NCBI GenBank assembly: GCA_016284295.1
Contig: JAEEOP010000031.1
Span: 1 to 64,000, forward strand
DNA: 64,000 nucleotides
Direction of reading: 5' to 3'
Source: Methanomassiliicoccaceae archaeon
GTDB taxonomy: Archaea; Thermoplasmatota; Thermoplasmata; Methanomassiliicoccales; Methanomethylophilaceae
Position 1 is the first letter of the stretch. The number at the start of each line of letters is the position of its first letter. A model generated the notes under the pieces. It had not been told where the DNA came from, searched no databases, and saw only the letters and a list, made by a program, of their open reading frames with translations. Below, piece after piece: positions 34,931 through 42,935 of this stretch. A program made the position numbers and the translations under genes.

Positions 34931-34984
34931 ACTGAGCCTACGAATGGTTTTAATATAAGTCTATCATTCCGAGCCATACAACAA

Positions 34985-35060
34985 GCCGCTGTAGCTCAGT
35001 AGGTAGAGCGTGTGACTGTTAATCACAAGGTCCTCGGTTCAAATCCGTGCGGCGGCGCCA
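34985..35060 (+). tRNA. tRNA-Asn (GTT), CCA encoded
   Basis: The acceptor stem GCCGCTG pairs with CGGCGGC (one G-U), the D-loop reads TAGCTCAGTAGGTAGAGC, the anticodon loop is CTGTTAA within a five-pair TGTGA/TCACA stem, and the T-loop is TTCAAAT. Discriminator G and CCA are in the DNA. A TATA element (TTTTAATATAAG, near 34948) lies about 30 bases before it. One U-U mismatch sits in the T stem. Confidence 0.95.
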
Positions 35061-35212
35061 TTCTTCCATTGATAATTGACCAGTGCGAACCATGATCTCC
35101 ATCTTGATGCGATGTTCTCGCCCCACGGTCGCTCATTTGTCTCGAAAAGGACGTAGATGAGGAAGTTGGATTCAGAATTAGAGAAAAAGGGGCTCTGAAA
35201 GGAAAGGCCCCA

Positions 35213-35408
35213 TCAATCCCTTTTGTTTGATAGGTTGTCCCCGCGGAATTTAACGAATGTCTCCTTGGCATGAGGGTTGGTGTAACTTGTGAAATCTTCG
35301 TCGCAACCGGCAAGATGTTCCTTTATGGTCTTATGTAGTCGAGTAAGGCTGCGAAAACGATTAGGTTTTAGTGGAGCTTGGAGGGGTTTCCAGGGGCATT
35401 AGTGATGT
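35213..35408 (-). pseudogene. C-terminal remnant of an unknown gene
   Basis: A start-less open stretch encodes RFRSLTRLHKTIKEHLAGCDED, then FTSYTNPHAKETFVKFRGDN and NLSNKRD with a TGA at 35213. It looks coding but is cut upstream by TAA. It may be part of a lost mobile gene that used the tRNA-Asn region. The rest of the 35061-35506 gap holds a GGGGC...GCCCC hairpin (35189-35212) and no gene I can support. Confidence 0.3.
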
Positions 35409-35445
35409 AATGCAAGAAGTGTGTTCATCCAAGGTTGAATAGAAC

Positions 35446-35465
35446 CCTGGGAGATGGCTCCCAGG
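35446..35465 (-). terminator. Hairpin after the first LRR gene
   Basis: CCTGGGAG-ATGG-CTCCCAGG, a perfect eight-pair stem 41 bases after the stop of the minus-strand gene. Confidence 0.6.
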
Positions 35466-35506
35466 ATTCAGGGTTTGCAATCAGGTTTCAGTTAGATCGC
35501 TTATGA

Positions 35507-38500
35507 TCAGAACCACTTGAACAGATGTTTCAGGATAGCGACCGTGATGACAGCGTAGATCACCACTTTCTCTGGAATGGTGCATCCAGAGGACCAGTGG
35601 GCGAATACAATCGTATCGCTGCTGAACACAACGGTATCCTTGATCTTATCTCCACCGTCCTTCTCGGTGAACCATCCTACGAACTCACGGTCGCCGTTCT
35701 TCGGTGCATCTGGGAATGCAGGTATCTTGCCGTTCTTATCCGCGACCAGCACGGTGCTCGACGGCTCTCCGCCGTTCGCATCGAACGTAACGACCTTGTT
35801 GGACGTACTCAGCTTCTTGTCACCGGAGCCTATCCATGACGCTCCTGCGATCAGATTCTGTATAGTCGGTTCCACTTCGGTGACTCCGGCACAGAACGTC
35901 AGGCCACCGAAGGCCGAAACGCCTAGCGAGGACAGGGATACAGGAACGGTAAGTGATGCGAGACCGGTACAACCGTTGAATGCATATCCGCCGATGGACA
36001 TGACATCCGACGGGATATCCGCTGCCGTCAGGGATGTGCAGTTCTCGAAGGAATGGCTACCTATCGTTGTGAGTGTCGCAGGCAATTCCGCAGATATGAG
36101 CGAGGTACAGGATCTGAACGCATAGTCCCCTATGTTCGCCACTCCTTCTCCCACTGATACGCTCGTTACGATGGATCTGGCCCAGGGGGCAGGAACGGAT
36201 TCACTGTAATCGTTCATCATCGCAGTGAGTGCGTAGCCGGACACCGAGATCTGAAGGCTGTTATCGGAATAGTATATCCAGATGACACCGTCACCGCAGG
36301 TGCCCTCATCCACGATTGTGACAACAGGGGACTGTCTGACCATCTTGTTCACATTGCCTGTGTATCTGTAACCGGGAAGCTCATCGTATGTCAGTTCGGT
36401 GGTGCCGTCGTTGTCGAAGAATCTGATGCCACTGAACGCACCTTCGCCTATGGAGGTTACCGATGACGGTATCTCGACTGTATCGAGGAACGTAAGTCCT
36501 AAGCCGCCGACACCATTGTTCTCGAACGCGTAGTCGCCTATCGTCGTGACCGATCCCGGTATGATGATCTCTTTCATCAGCACACAGTCGGAGAAGGCCT
36601 TCTCGCCGACGGTCATGAGCCCGTTCGGGAGTGTGAGTTCCGAGAGATACTTGCAGTCCGCGAACGCATAACCGGGGATATCGGTCACGCCTGCGGGTAT
36701 GGTCAGTCCGGCGAGATCGGAACAGCCGTAGAACGCATATGCGCCTATAGACGTCAGTACTGACGAGAGTTCCAGATGGACAAGATCAGTGCATCTGTAG
36801 AATGCGCTGTCGCAGATCCTCATCACTCCGGGCATGGTGACGGCCGTGAGGCTGCTGCATCCGCTGAATGCCTCTTCGCTTATCACGGAAACACCGGAAG
36901 GTATAGTGGCGGACCCAAGTTTCTGGCAGTCCTTGAATGCGGCGGGACCGATGGTTCTCAGACCGGACGGCATCTCAACAGATGTGAGTACCGAGCAGAA
37001 ATAGAATGCTCTCTCTGGTATCGTATCCATCTTGGACGACAGTTTCGCGGTAACCATGTATTTGCACGAACTGAATGCACCGTCACCTATGGAGATGACG
37101 GTGTCGGGAAGCACCAGTTCAGTTATGTCAGTGGATTCGAATGCATTCGCACCTATGGTCACCAGGCCATCATGGATTATTAATGATTCAAGGTCCCAAT
37201 TGCTCTTGAACGCACCGTTACCTATCGTTCTCACAGAACCCGGTACCTCTACAGCGACCAGATCGGCGGATGCGAATGCCGAGTCGCCGATGGCCTCCAA
37301 TCCGTCCGGGAAGATCATGGTCTCCAGATCCATGCAATCGCTGAATGCCCTGTCCCCTATCGTTATAAGCGTGGAAGGCAGTGTAACGGATGCGAGGCTC
37401 CAGCACATCTCAAAAGCGCTTTCGCCTATGGAGGTCACGCCTTCGGATATGATGACAGTCTCCAGATCGCTGCCTTTGAATGCTTCTTTTCCCCATTCCT
37501 TAATTCCGGATGGGATGACTATCTCCTTCACACCGATGTCCGAGAACGCCCCGTCCCCCATGGATTCCAGGGTGGAGGGAAGATTCAACGATCCGAGTCT
37601 TCTGCACATATCCGTGACTTTGCTACCGACGGACACCACTCCTTCCGGGATCGTGAGATCCTTGAGAGACATGCATAGCGAGAATGCACCATCGCCGATG
37701 GATATGACCGATGAGGGTATGAATACGGACGACATGGAAGCGCATGCATAGAACGAATTGTCGCCTATGTATGTCACGCCATCCCCTATGACCGCCGATA
37801 GGACGGGGTGGCCCTCGATCAGCCACGGTACCTTGTTATCTTTGGTGTCGTAATCATTCATGGCACCAGTGCCGTCACCATCCTTTGAGATCTCTAGACT
37901 GCCGTCGTCATACAGCGTCCATATGACACCGTCACCGCATCCTCCTCCTGCCACAGGGTCAGTACCTCTGCTACCGGTGTATCTTACAAGTTTATCATCC
38001 CCCCTGAAAACATATCCGGGCAGTTGATCGTATGTCAGTTCGGTGGTACCGTCGGTATCGTAGAACGGCTGTTCGAAAGCATGATCCCCGATCTCAGTGA
38101 CCGTTGACGGGATGTAGACGAATGTGAGTCCGCCCGTCATGTAGAAAGCAAGCTCCGGTATGGATGTCACACCTTCTTTGAATATCGCATCCATCATGCT
38201 CGGATTATTGCAGAATGCACAGGGACCTATCGTTCTAACAGTGGAAGGTACGATCACATACATGAGCGAATCGCATGAACAGAAAGCCTGTTCACCTATC
38301 TCCTTCAGTCCTTCAGGAAGATCGAAACCATTGATGGATGCACATCCGTAGAAGGCGTCCTCGCCTATGGATTCGATAGAATCCGGGAATGTCACATTTA
38401 TCAGATCGGTGCATTTGAGGAATGTTGCGGCATCTATCTCTGTCACTCCGGGCGGGATGGTAATGGTATAAAGCTTGGAGCAAAGAGCGAATGCACCGTA

Positions 38501-38884
38501 ACCAATCGATGTGACGGAATCAGGGATGTCTATGGTGGTCATCTTACCGCTGCGGAATGCGTAGTCGCCGATGGAAACGACACCGTCACCTATCTCGACC
38601 ATAGAATAGTCCATTCCGTACCATGGCGGTTTGTTATCGCTGTCGAAATCGTTCATCACACCTGTACCAGTGCCTGTTATCTGGATACTCAGGATGCCGG
38701 CTGTAATGTCCCAGGTGACACCGTCACCGCATGTCCCGCTGCCGTCCGCCTGGATGTCTGCGGCATCGGTAACCGTGACAATCATACCGACCGCAAGCGA
38801 TGCCAATGCGAACAGGGACACCATAAGAATGAGGGCCGTTCTGGTTGAGGCCCCCCTGTTTTTGATTGAACTTGAATCTTTCAT
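35507..38884 (-). CDS. Giant BspA-like leucine-rich-repeat surface protein
   Basis: A 1125-residue cell-surface protein. A signal/membrane segment lies at about 16-38 (TALILMVSLFALASLAVGMI). Many LRR_5 repeats of about 23 residues follow, with the core (I/V)TSIG..AF..C..L..(V/I)..P. Three copies of a CGDGV-W entry module are seen near 55, 315 and 863, each starting a block of repeats. An InlB/Flg_new repeat (VTFDANGG...FVGWFTEKDGG) is near 1029-1095, and a C-terminal helix (KVVIYAVITVAILKHLFKWF) probably anchors it. BspA proteins in bacteria mediate adhesion to host or bacteria; that role here is inference. ATG 38884 is preferred over in-frame TTG 38896 because GGGGATAGAG precedes it. Confidence 0.88.
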   Translation of the reverse strand: MKDSSSIKNRGASTRTALILMVSLFALASLAVGMIVTVTDAADIQADGSGTCGDGVTWDITAGILSIQITGTGTGVMNDFDSDNKPPWYGMDYSMVEIGDGVVSIGDYAFRSGKMTTIDIPDSVTSIGYGAFALCSKLYTITIPPGVTEIDAATFLKCTDLINVTFPDSIESIGEDAFYGCASINGFDLPEGLKEIGEQAFCSCDSLMYVIVPSTVRTIGPCAFCNNPSMMDAIFKEGVTSIPELAFYMTGGLTFVYIPSTVTEIGDHAFEQPFYDTDGTTELTYDQLPGYVFRGDDKLVRYTGSRGTDPVAGGGCGDGVIWTLYDDGSLEISKDGDGTGAMNDYDTKDNKVPWLIEGHPVLSAVIGDGVTYIGDNSFYACASMSSVFIPSSVISIGDGAFSLCMSLKDLTIPEGVVSVGSKVTDMCRRLGSLNLPSTLESMGDGAFSDIGVKEIVIPSGIKEWGKEAFKGSDLETVIISEGVTSIGESAFEMCWSLASVTLPSTLITIGDRAFSDCMDLETMIFPDGLEAIGDSAFASADLVAVEVPGSVRTIGNGAFKSNWDLESLIIHDGLVTIGANAFESTDITELVLPDTVISIGDGAFSSCKYMVTAKLSSKMDTIPERAFYFCSVLTSVEMPSGLRTIGPAAFKDCQKLGSATIPSGVSVISEEAFSGCSSLTAVTMPGVMRICDSAFYRCTDLVHLELSSVLTSIGAYAFYGCSDLAGLTIPAGVTDIPGYAFADCKYLSELTLPNGLMTVGEKAFSDCVLMKEIIIPGSVTTIGDYAFENNGVGGLGLTFLDTVEIPSSVTSIGEGAFSGIRFFDNDGTTELTYDELPGYRYTGNVNKMVRQSPVVTIVDEGTCGDGVIWIYYSDNSLQISVSGYALTAMMNDYSESVPAPWARSIVTSVSVGEGVANIGDYAFRSCTSLISAELPATLTTIGSHSFENCTSLTAADIPSDVMSIGGYAFNGCTGLASLTVPVSLSSLGVSAFGGLTFCAGVTEVEPTIQNLIAGASWIGSGDKKLSTSNKVVTFDANGGEPSSTVLVADKNGKIPAFPDAPKNGDREFVGWFTEKDGGDKIKDTVVFSSDTIVFAHWSSGCTIPEKVVIYAVITVAILKHLFKWF

Positions 38885-39110
38885 CTCTATCCCCAACCGT
38901 TGACAACGGACGATAATATCTGACAGTACCGTTCGCTGTCATCTTGAATAAAGGTCTTTGAAAATGGATGCCGGGGTGAAGTAAAAACGTTTATCGCACA
39001 GTATCGGATGAACGGTCATTATATGGTGACGGACGGCATAGATCTCTTTCATGGTCCAGTCTGGAACTGATGAGTGATTATTATGCCTGGATATACGAAA
39101 TAGTTTGGCG

Positions 39111-39128
39111 GACCCGGTGCCCCGGGTC
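39111..39128 (-). terminator. Hairpin after the second LRR gene
   Basis: GACCCGG-TGCC-CCGGGTC directly downstream of the minus-strand stop at 39137. The 38885-39110 stretch otherwise holds only the promoter of the first LRR gene. Confidence 0.55.
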
Positions 39129-39136
39129 CTGCCGGA

Positions 39137-41623
39137 TCACTGCTGTTTCTTCTTGTAGAAGTAGAATCCGACTCCGCCTGCTATGGCGATTACCGCTATG
39201 ATAATGATGATCCAAGGGAAACCGCCGCTGTCTCCGCCGCCACCCGGTGTCGGTGAGGGACCGTCCTCGTTCACGGAAACCTCGCAAGTCGCAGTGTATC
39301 CTCCGCTAACGGTCGTTACTGTTATCACCGTCTTACCGATACTGTTGGCGATTACAAGACCGTACTCACTGACAGATGCCACCGACGGATCGGATGATTT
39401 CCACGTAACGTTCTTGTTGGGTGCGTCGGAAGGCGTAACCGTAGCGACGAGCGTGAACTTCCCGCCAACATCTATCGTGTTGCTGGTCTTGTCCAGGCTA
39501 ACTCCTGTGACCACTCCGGGGGTGTACTCCCAATCTGCATACACGTTGCTGTCCTTCGTGAAGACGGTATCCGTGGTCACCTGTACTCCGCCGGGGATGG
39601 ATGTCCACCACCCGTCGAACGTGTATCCGGGGTTGTCCGGGGGAGTCGGCATGGCTTCCGACAGTTTGCCGTAGTTGTTGGTCTGTATCTCCTTCACGAT
39701 GGAACCCTCGGATCTGAAGGTTACCGTGAAATGGACGCTGTCGAAGTAGTAAAGGCTGGCAATATTCCCAGTCTTGCCGTTACCGCACCACATCTTCCCT
39801 TTGAGGATCTCCGCGGTCTGGGATATCTCTGTGGACGTATCGTTGTAGTAGAAGTCGAGACAGTAGGCGACCACACTTTCGACAGTGGTCAGGGAATCCG
39901 GGAATGAGATGGATTTCAGGTAACATTGCAGGATCGCATGTTCTTCGATGGTCGTCACGCCTTCTGGTATGGTGATGTTCTCCAGATACGGATTGTCCAT
40001 GAACGCTCTGTTACCGATTGCCGTCACATTCGTAGCAGACACCTGGGATGGGATTGAGAATGACACATCGGTCTTTCCCTGAGGGTAGAGGCAGAGCTTT
40101 GATCCGCCATCGGAATAGAGTACCCCATCAGCTGTACAGAAATTCGGATTGCCGGAGGCAACGGTGAATTCCGACAATGCAGGACAGTTCTGGAAGGGCC
40201 TGTATTCACCGAAGCTCTTCAGCCCCTTACCTATGTTCACGGTAGTGAGATTCTCACAGTAACCGAAATATTCCAGCTCGGTGACACTATCCGGCAGCGT
40301 AACCACTGTGAATGCACATGAATTGAATCCAGAGATCGTCTTTACACCTTCTTGGATGGTTAGCGAGGACAGCTTAACACAGCCGTTGAATGTATAGTCG
40401 ATCTCCTTGACGTTGCCGGGTATGGTAACGGACTTCAGGGATTGCAGACCGTCGAACGCTGTGAACGGTATCTTGGAGATCCCGGTACCAATGGTCAGGG
40501 TGGTCACACTCTTACAGTCCTCGAAACAGGAATCCCCGATAGACGTTACGGAATCGGGAATGACGATGGATGTCAGTCCAGCGCATCCCTCAAATGCGCT
40601 GCCGCCGATCATTTTCACACCGTCTGGTATGGTGGCGGACTTCAATGACGAACAGTCCTCGAATGCGCTGCCACCGATCGTCTTGACATCCTTCGGGATC
40701 TCGATCGAAGAGAGTTTCGCACATCCGTCGAACAGGCCGTACGGGATTTCCGTCAAACCGCCGTTCAGCTTGACGGTCGTCAAACTCGCACATCCCCAGA
40801 ACACCTCATCGTACAGCTTAGTCACGTTGGACAGATCGATGCTGGTGATGGCCGTCCTCGCGAAGGAGGCATATCCCAAAGAGGTCACGGTGGACGGGAA
40901 GTTGAACGTCGCCAGCTTCGAACAGTTGCTGAATGCGCTGCCTTCGAACGCGGTGACCTTCGAAGAGGAACCGAATGTGACGGTAGTAAGGCTTTCGCAA
41001 TCCTCGAACGTGGCCTGCTCTATGACGGTGACCCCGCTCGGGATGTTGATCGAGGTGAGACTGTAGCATTCCTCGAACGCGAACCTGCCTATGCTGGTGA
41101 CCCCGTCGGGGATGGTGATCGTCGTCAGTTTGGGACAATGGAGGAAAGATGATCCGCCCACGGTCGTGAGCTTCGAATCCGATCCGAATGTGACGGTAGC
41201 AAGGGTATCGCACGATGCGAAGCACCTCCATTCCAGACCGGTGACACTGCTCGGGATGTTTATCGAGGTCAACTTCTCACAATTCTCGAATGCGTGCTCT
41301 CCGATGGCCTTGATCCCTTCCGGGATGGTGACCGACACCACATCCTTGTTCGCGAATGCGGCGTCGCAGATCCTCACGATGCTGTAACTCTTCCCCTCAT
41401 AGCTGACGGAGTTGGGGATACTCACCGTCTGATCCGTCCCGGTGTACGCATATACTCCGGCCGTCGTGCCTGCTGTGTCTATCGAATATACGAAGTCGCC
41501 TATCTCCGGATAGACCTCCTTCGCATCCGTGTCCGCCGATACGGAGGTCAAGGCGAACAGGAAGCCTGCAATGATGACCGCGGACATCAGCAGATATCTG
41601 TTTCTAATGTTCATTGATGACAT
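39137..41623 (-). CDS. BspA-like LRR protein with Ig-like and InlB domains
   Basis: An 828-residue surface protein. Order: signal segment about 10-32 (YLLMSAVIIAGFLFALTSVSA), LRR_5 repeats to about 610, an InlB-type repeat near 631-696 (VTFRSEGSIVKEI...YTFDGWW), a Big_2 immunoglobulin-like domain near 703-787 (VSLDKTSNTIDVGGKFTLVATVTPSDA), a Pro/Gly linker (PSPTPGGGGDSGG), and a C-terminal helix followed by KKKQQ, a classic stop-transfer tail. It should stand on the outside, anchored in the cytoplasmic membrane. Start ATG 41623; ATG 41614 or GTG 41629 are possible. Confidence 0.9.
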   Translation of the reverse strand: MSSMNIRNRYLLMSAVIIAGFLFALTSVSADTDAKEVYPEIGDFVYSIDTAGTTAGVYAYTGTDQTVSIPNSVSYEGKSYSIVRICDAAFANKDVVSVTIPEGIKAIGEHAFENCEKLTSINIPSSVTGLEWRCFASCDTLATVTFGSDSKLTTVGGSSFLHCPKLTTITIPDGVTSIGRFAFEECYSLTSINIPSGVTVIEQATFEDCESLTTVTFGSSSKVTAFEGSAFSNCSKLATFNFPSTVTSLGYASFARTAITSIDLSNVTKLYDEVFWGCASLTTVKLNGGLTEIPYGLFDGCAKLSSIEIPKDVKTIGGSAFEDCSSLKSATIPDGVKMIGGSAFEGCAGLTSIVIPDSVTSIGDSCFEDCKSVTTLTIGTGISKIPFTAFDGLQSLKSVTIPGNVKEIDYTFNGCVKLSSLTIQEGVKTISGFNSCAFTVVTLPDSVTELEYFGYCENLTTVNIGKGLKSFGEYRPFQNCPALSEFTVASGNPNFCTADGVLYSDGGSKLCLYPQGKTDVSFSIPSQVSATNVTAIGNRAFMDNPYLENITIPEGVTTIEEHAILQCYLKSISFPDSLTTVESVVAYCLDFYYNDTSTEISQTAEILKGKMWCGNGKTGNIASLYYFDSVHFTVTFRSEGSIVKEIQTNNYGKLSEAMPTPPDNPGYTFDGWWTSIPGGVQVTTDTVFTKDSNVYADWEYTPGVVTGVSLDKTSNTIDVGGKFTLVATVTPSDAPNKNVTWKSSDPSVASVSEYGLVIANSIGKTVITVTTVSGGYTATCEVSVNEDGPSPTPGGGGDSGGFPWIIIIIAVIAIAGGVGFYFYKKKQQ

Positions 41624-41688
41624 ATTCACAACTCTTTCTTACAGACCCGCCTATTGTGCGGACCCGTCTGAGTCTTCAGTTGTGTTGA

Positions 41689-41905
41689 TTATATTTCTGG
41701 ATTCATATCCGCATCGTGACGGACGGTCGCCACGTCCCGACGGACGGTAATAGTGGGGTATGCATTGTACTCCTTGCCGGAACGTCTCCTTTCTAGCGAC
41801 TCGTTGATCCTCCTTATCTCTGCCCTGTATGATGTGTACGCCGAGAACCATATCATCACGTACAGGCGGTCAGAATGATAAGAAACATCAGCGGTTCCTG
41901 CAGTA
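41689..41905 (-). pseudogene. Transposase-like debris (minus strand)
   Basis: A start-less frame reads SYHSDRLYVMIWFSAYTSYR, then AEIRRINESLERRRSGKEYN, and ends MNPEI-TAA. Its basic, helical character and biased codons look like part of an old coding region, perhaps a transposase. Family not recognised. It sits upstream of the second LRR gene. Confidence 0.3.
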
Positions 41906-42074
41906 ATCGCCGAACCTCACGGATTCCGCCTACGACGTCAAATGGTCCATTGACAAGGTTGAGACCTCTCTGAGCTACAGGCACCGCAGACGTCCGATGA
42001 AGGAGAAGGCGGAGAAACCTAAGAGGCCCAGGGGAAAGCCGAGAAAGAATCCTCTCCCGGAGCAGTCAGTTTAA
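41906..42074 (+). pseudogene. Lys/Arg-rich C-terminal remnant (plus strand)
   Basis: After a TAA (41904-41906) a frame runs SPNLTDSAYDVKWSIDKVET, SLSYRHRRRPMKEKAEKPKR and ends KNPLPEQSV-TAA. The basic tail resembles transposase C-termini. No start codon. The remaining part of the 41624-42299 gap holds the promoter of the toxin-antitoxin pair. Confidence 0.3.
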
Positions 42075-42265
42075 GAGTATAGTGTAGCGATTTGGGAATT
42101 CATTATTCTACGGGTGCTCCAATTACGCATTCAGAGGGTGCAGGTTCACCCACAAGATATGTGTCGGACCCCGGAATCAGAATTGAGAGCGATCCCGGGG
42201 TTTGAAAGGGTTTAGGCCTGTCAGTCAGTGATTTCCGTCGATAGTGTTGTCTATAAATATAATAT

Positions 42266-42281
42266 TGATAAAATATTATCA
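42266..42281. promoter_or_regulatory. Palindrome in the toxin-antitoxin promoter
   Basis: TGATAA-AATA-TTATCA overlaps the TATA-like AAATATAATATTGA and lies 19 bases before the antitoxin ATG. Antitoxins of this family usually repress their own promoter through such sites. Confidence 0.5.
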
Positions 42282-42299
42282 GATTTTGAGGTGTTCTAA

Positions 42300-42557
42300 A
42301 TGATTGTAGTGCCCAGTTCCGAATTGAGAAACAGATACACGGAGCTTACAGATAAGTATCTCGCTTCCGGGGAACCGATCTATCTGACCAAGAACGGCCA
42401 CGGTCACGCCGTCCTTCTGAGCATCGAGGAATACGAGAGGCTCAGAAGGGATGATTTGGTCAACAAGATACATATCGGCATCCAGGCTGCCAAGGAAGAC
42501 CGTGTCAGATCTATAGACGAGGCGGAACGGTACATCAGGAAGGAACTCGGTCTATGA
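42300..42557 (+). CDS. Phd/YefM-type antitoxin
   Basis: An 85-residue antitoxin. The N-terminal half (IVVPSSELRNRYTELTDKYLASGEPIYLTKNGHGHAVLLSIEEYERL) is the Phd/YefM DNA-binding fold; the C-terminal half (HIGIQAAKEDRVRSIDEAERYIRKELGL) is the toxin-binding helix. ATG 42300 follows a palindromic promoter. The stop overlaps the toxin's original ATG (ATGA at 42554). Confidence 0.9.
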   Translation: MIVVPSSELRNRYTELTDKYLASGEPIYLTKNGHGHAVLLSIEEYERLRRDDLVNKIHIGIQAAKEDRVRSIDEAERYIRKELGL

Positions 42558-42875
42558 CATACGATGTGGTCATCACCGATCCGGCTCGATGATGTCATAG
42601 AGATCGTAGGTTACATAAGGAAACTAACAGGTAGTGACGATATTTCGGACGGATACATGATGGACATACTCCAGACCGCGAAGTCCCTAGATGTCATGCC
42701 GCACAGGTTCCCGATTTCGGGAGACCCTCCTTTGGCGGAACTCGCGGTCAGGATGGCCCCGTACAAGGATTTTCTGATAGCTTACGGTATAGACGAGGAT
42801 GCATCCACTGTTTTTGCATACAGAGTACTCTATTCCAAGTCCGATATCAAGAAACGGTATTTTGACAAGATATAA
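42554..42875 (+). pseudogene. RelE/ParE-type toxin with an early frameshift
   Basis: The coupled ATG at 42554 starts MTYDVVITDPA, the expected toxin N-terminus, but hits TGA after 12 codons. One base fewer near 42585-42590 would join it to DDVIEIVGYIRKLTGSDDIS and a full toxin body ending VLYSKSDIKKRYFDKI (107 codons in total). As written, only an ATG at 42564 in the shifted frame could make a 103-residue protein with a wrong N-terminus (MWSSPIRL). RelE toxins cut mRNA on ribosomes; this copy is probably inactive, or is a sequence error. Confidence 0.75.
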
Positions 42876-42888
42876 ACTCAAATGTTCC

Positions 42889-42894
42889 TTGTAT
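42889..42894. repeat. Target-site duplication, left copy (TTGTAT)
   Basis: TTGTAT directly before the left inverted repeat; the same six bases follow the right inverted repeat at 44622-44627. Confidence 0.8.
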
Positions 42895-42924
42895 CCTCAC
42901 TTATGCATCGAATTGATAACAAGG
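42895..42924 (+). repeat. Left terminal inverted repeat of the IS
   Basis: Thirty bases starting CCTCACTTATGCA and ending TTGATAACAAGG; matches the right end (44592-44621, reverse) at 26 of 30 positions. Confidence 0.88.
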
Positions 42925-42935
42925 CAAACATAACT

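Noticed and set aside
35023-35313. Minus-strand frame across tRNA-Asn
   Set aside because: It reads through a functional tRNA gene; a common artefact.
35507-41623. CRISPR-like periodicity in the LRR genes
   Set aside because: The roughly 70-base period is due to 23-residue protein repeats; the copies vary at codon level and there are no constant repeats with unique spacers.
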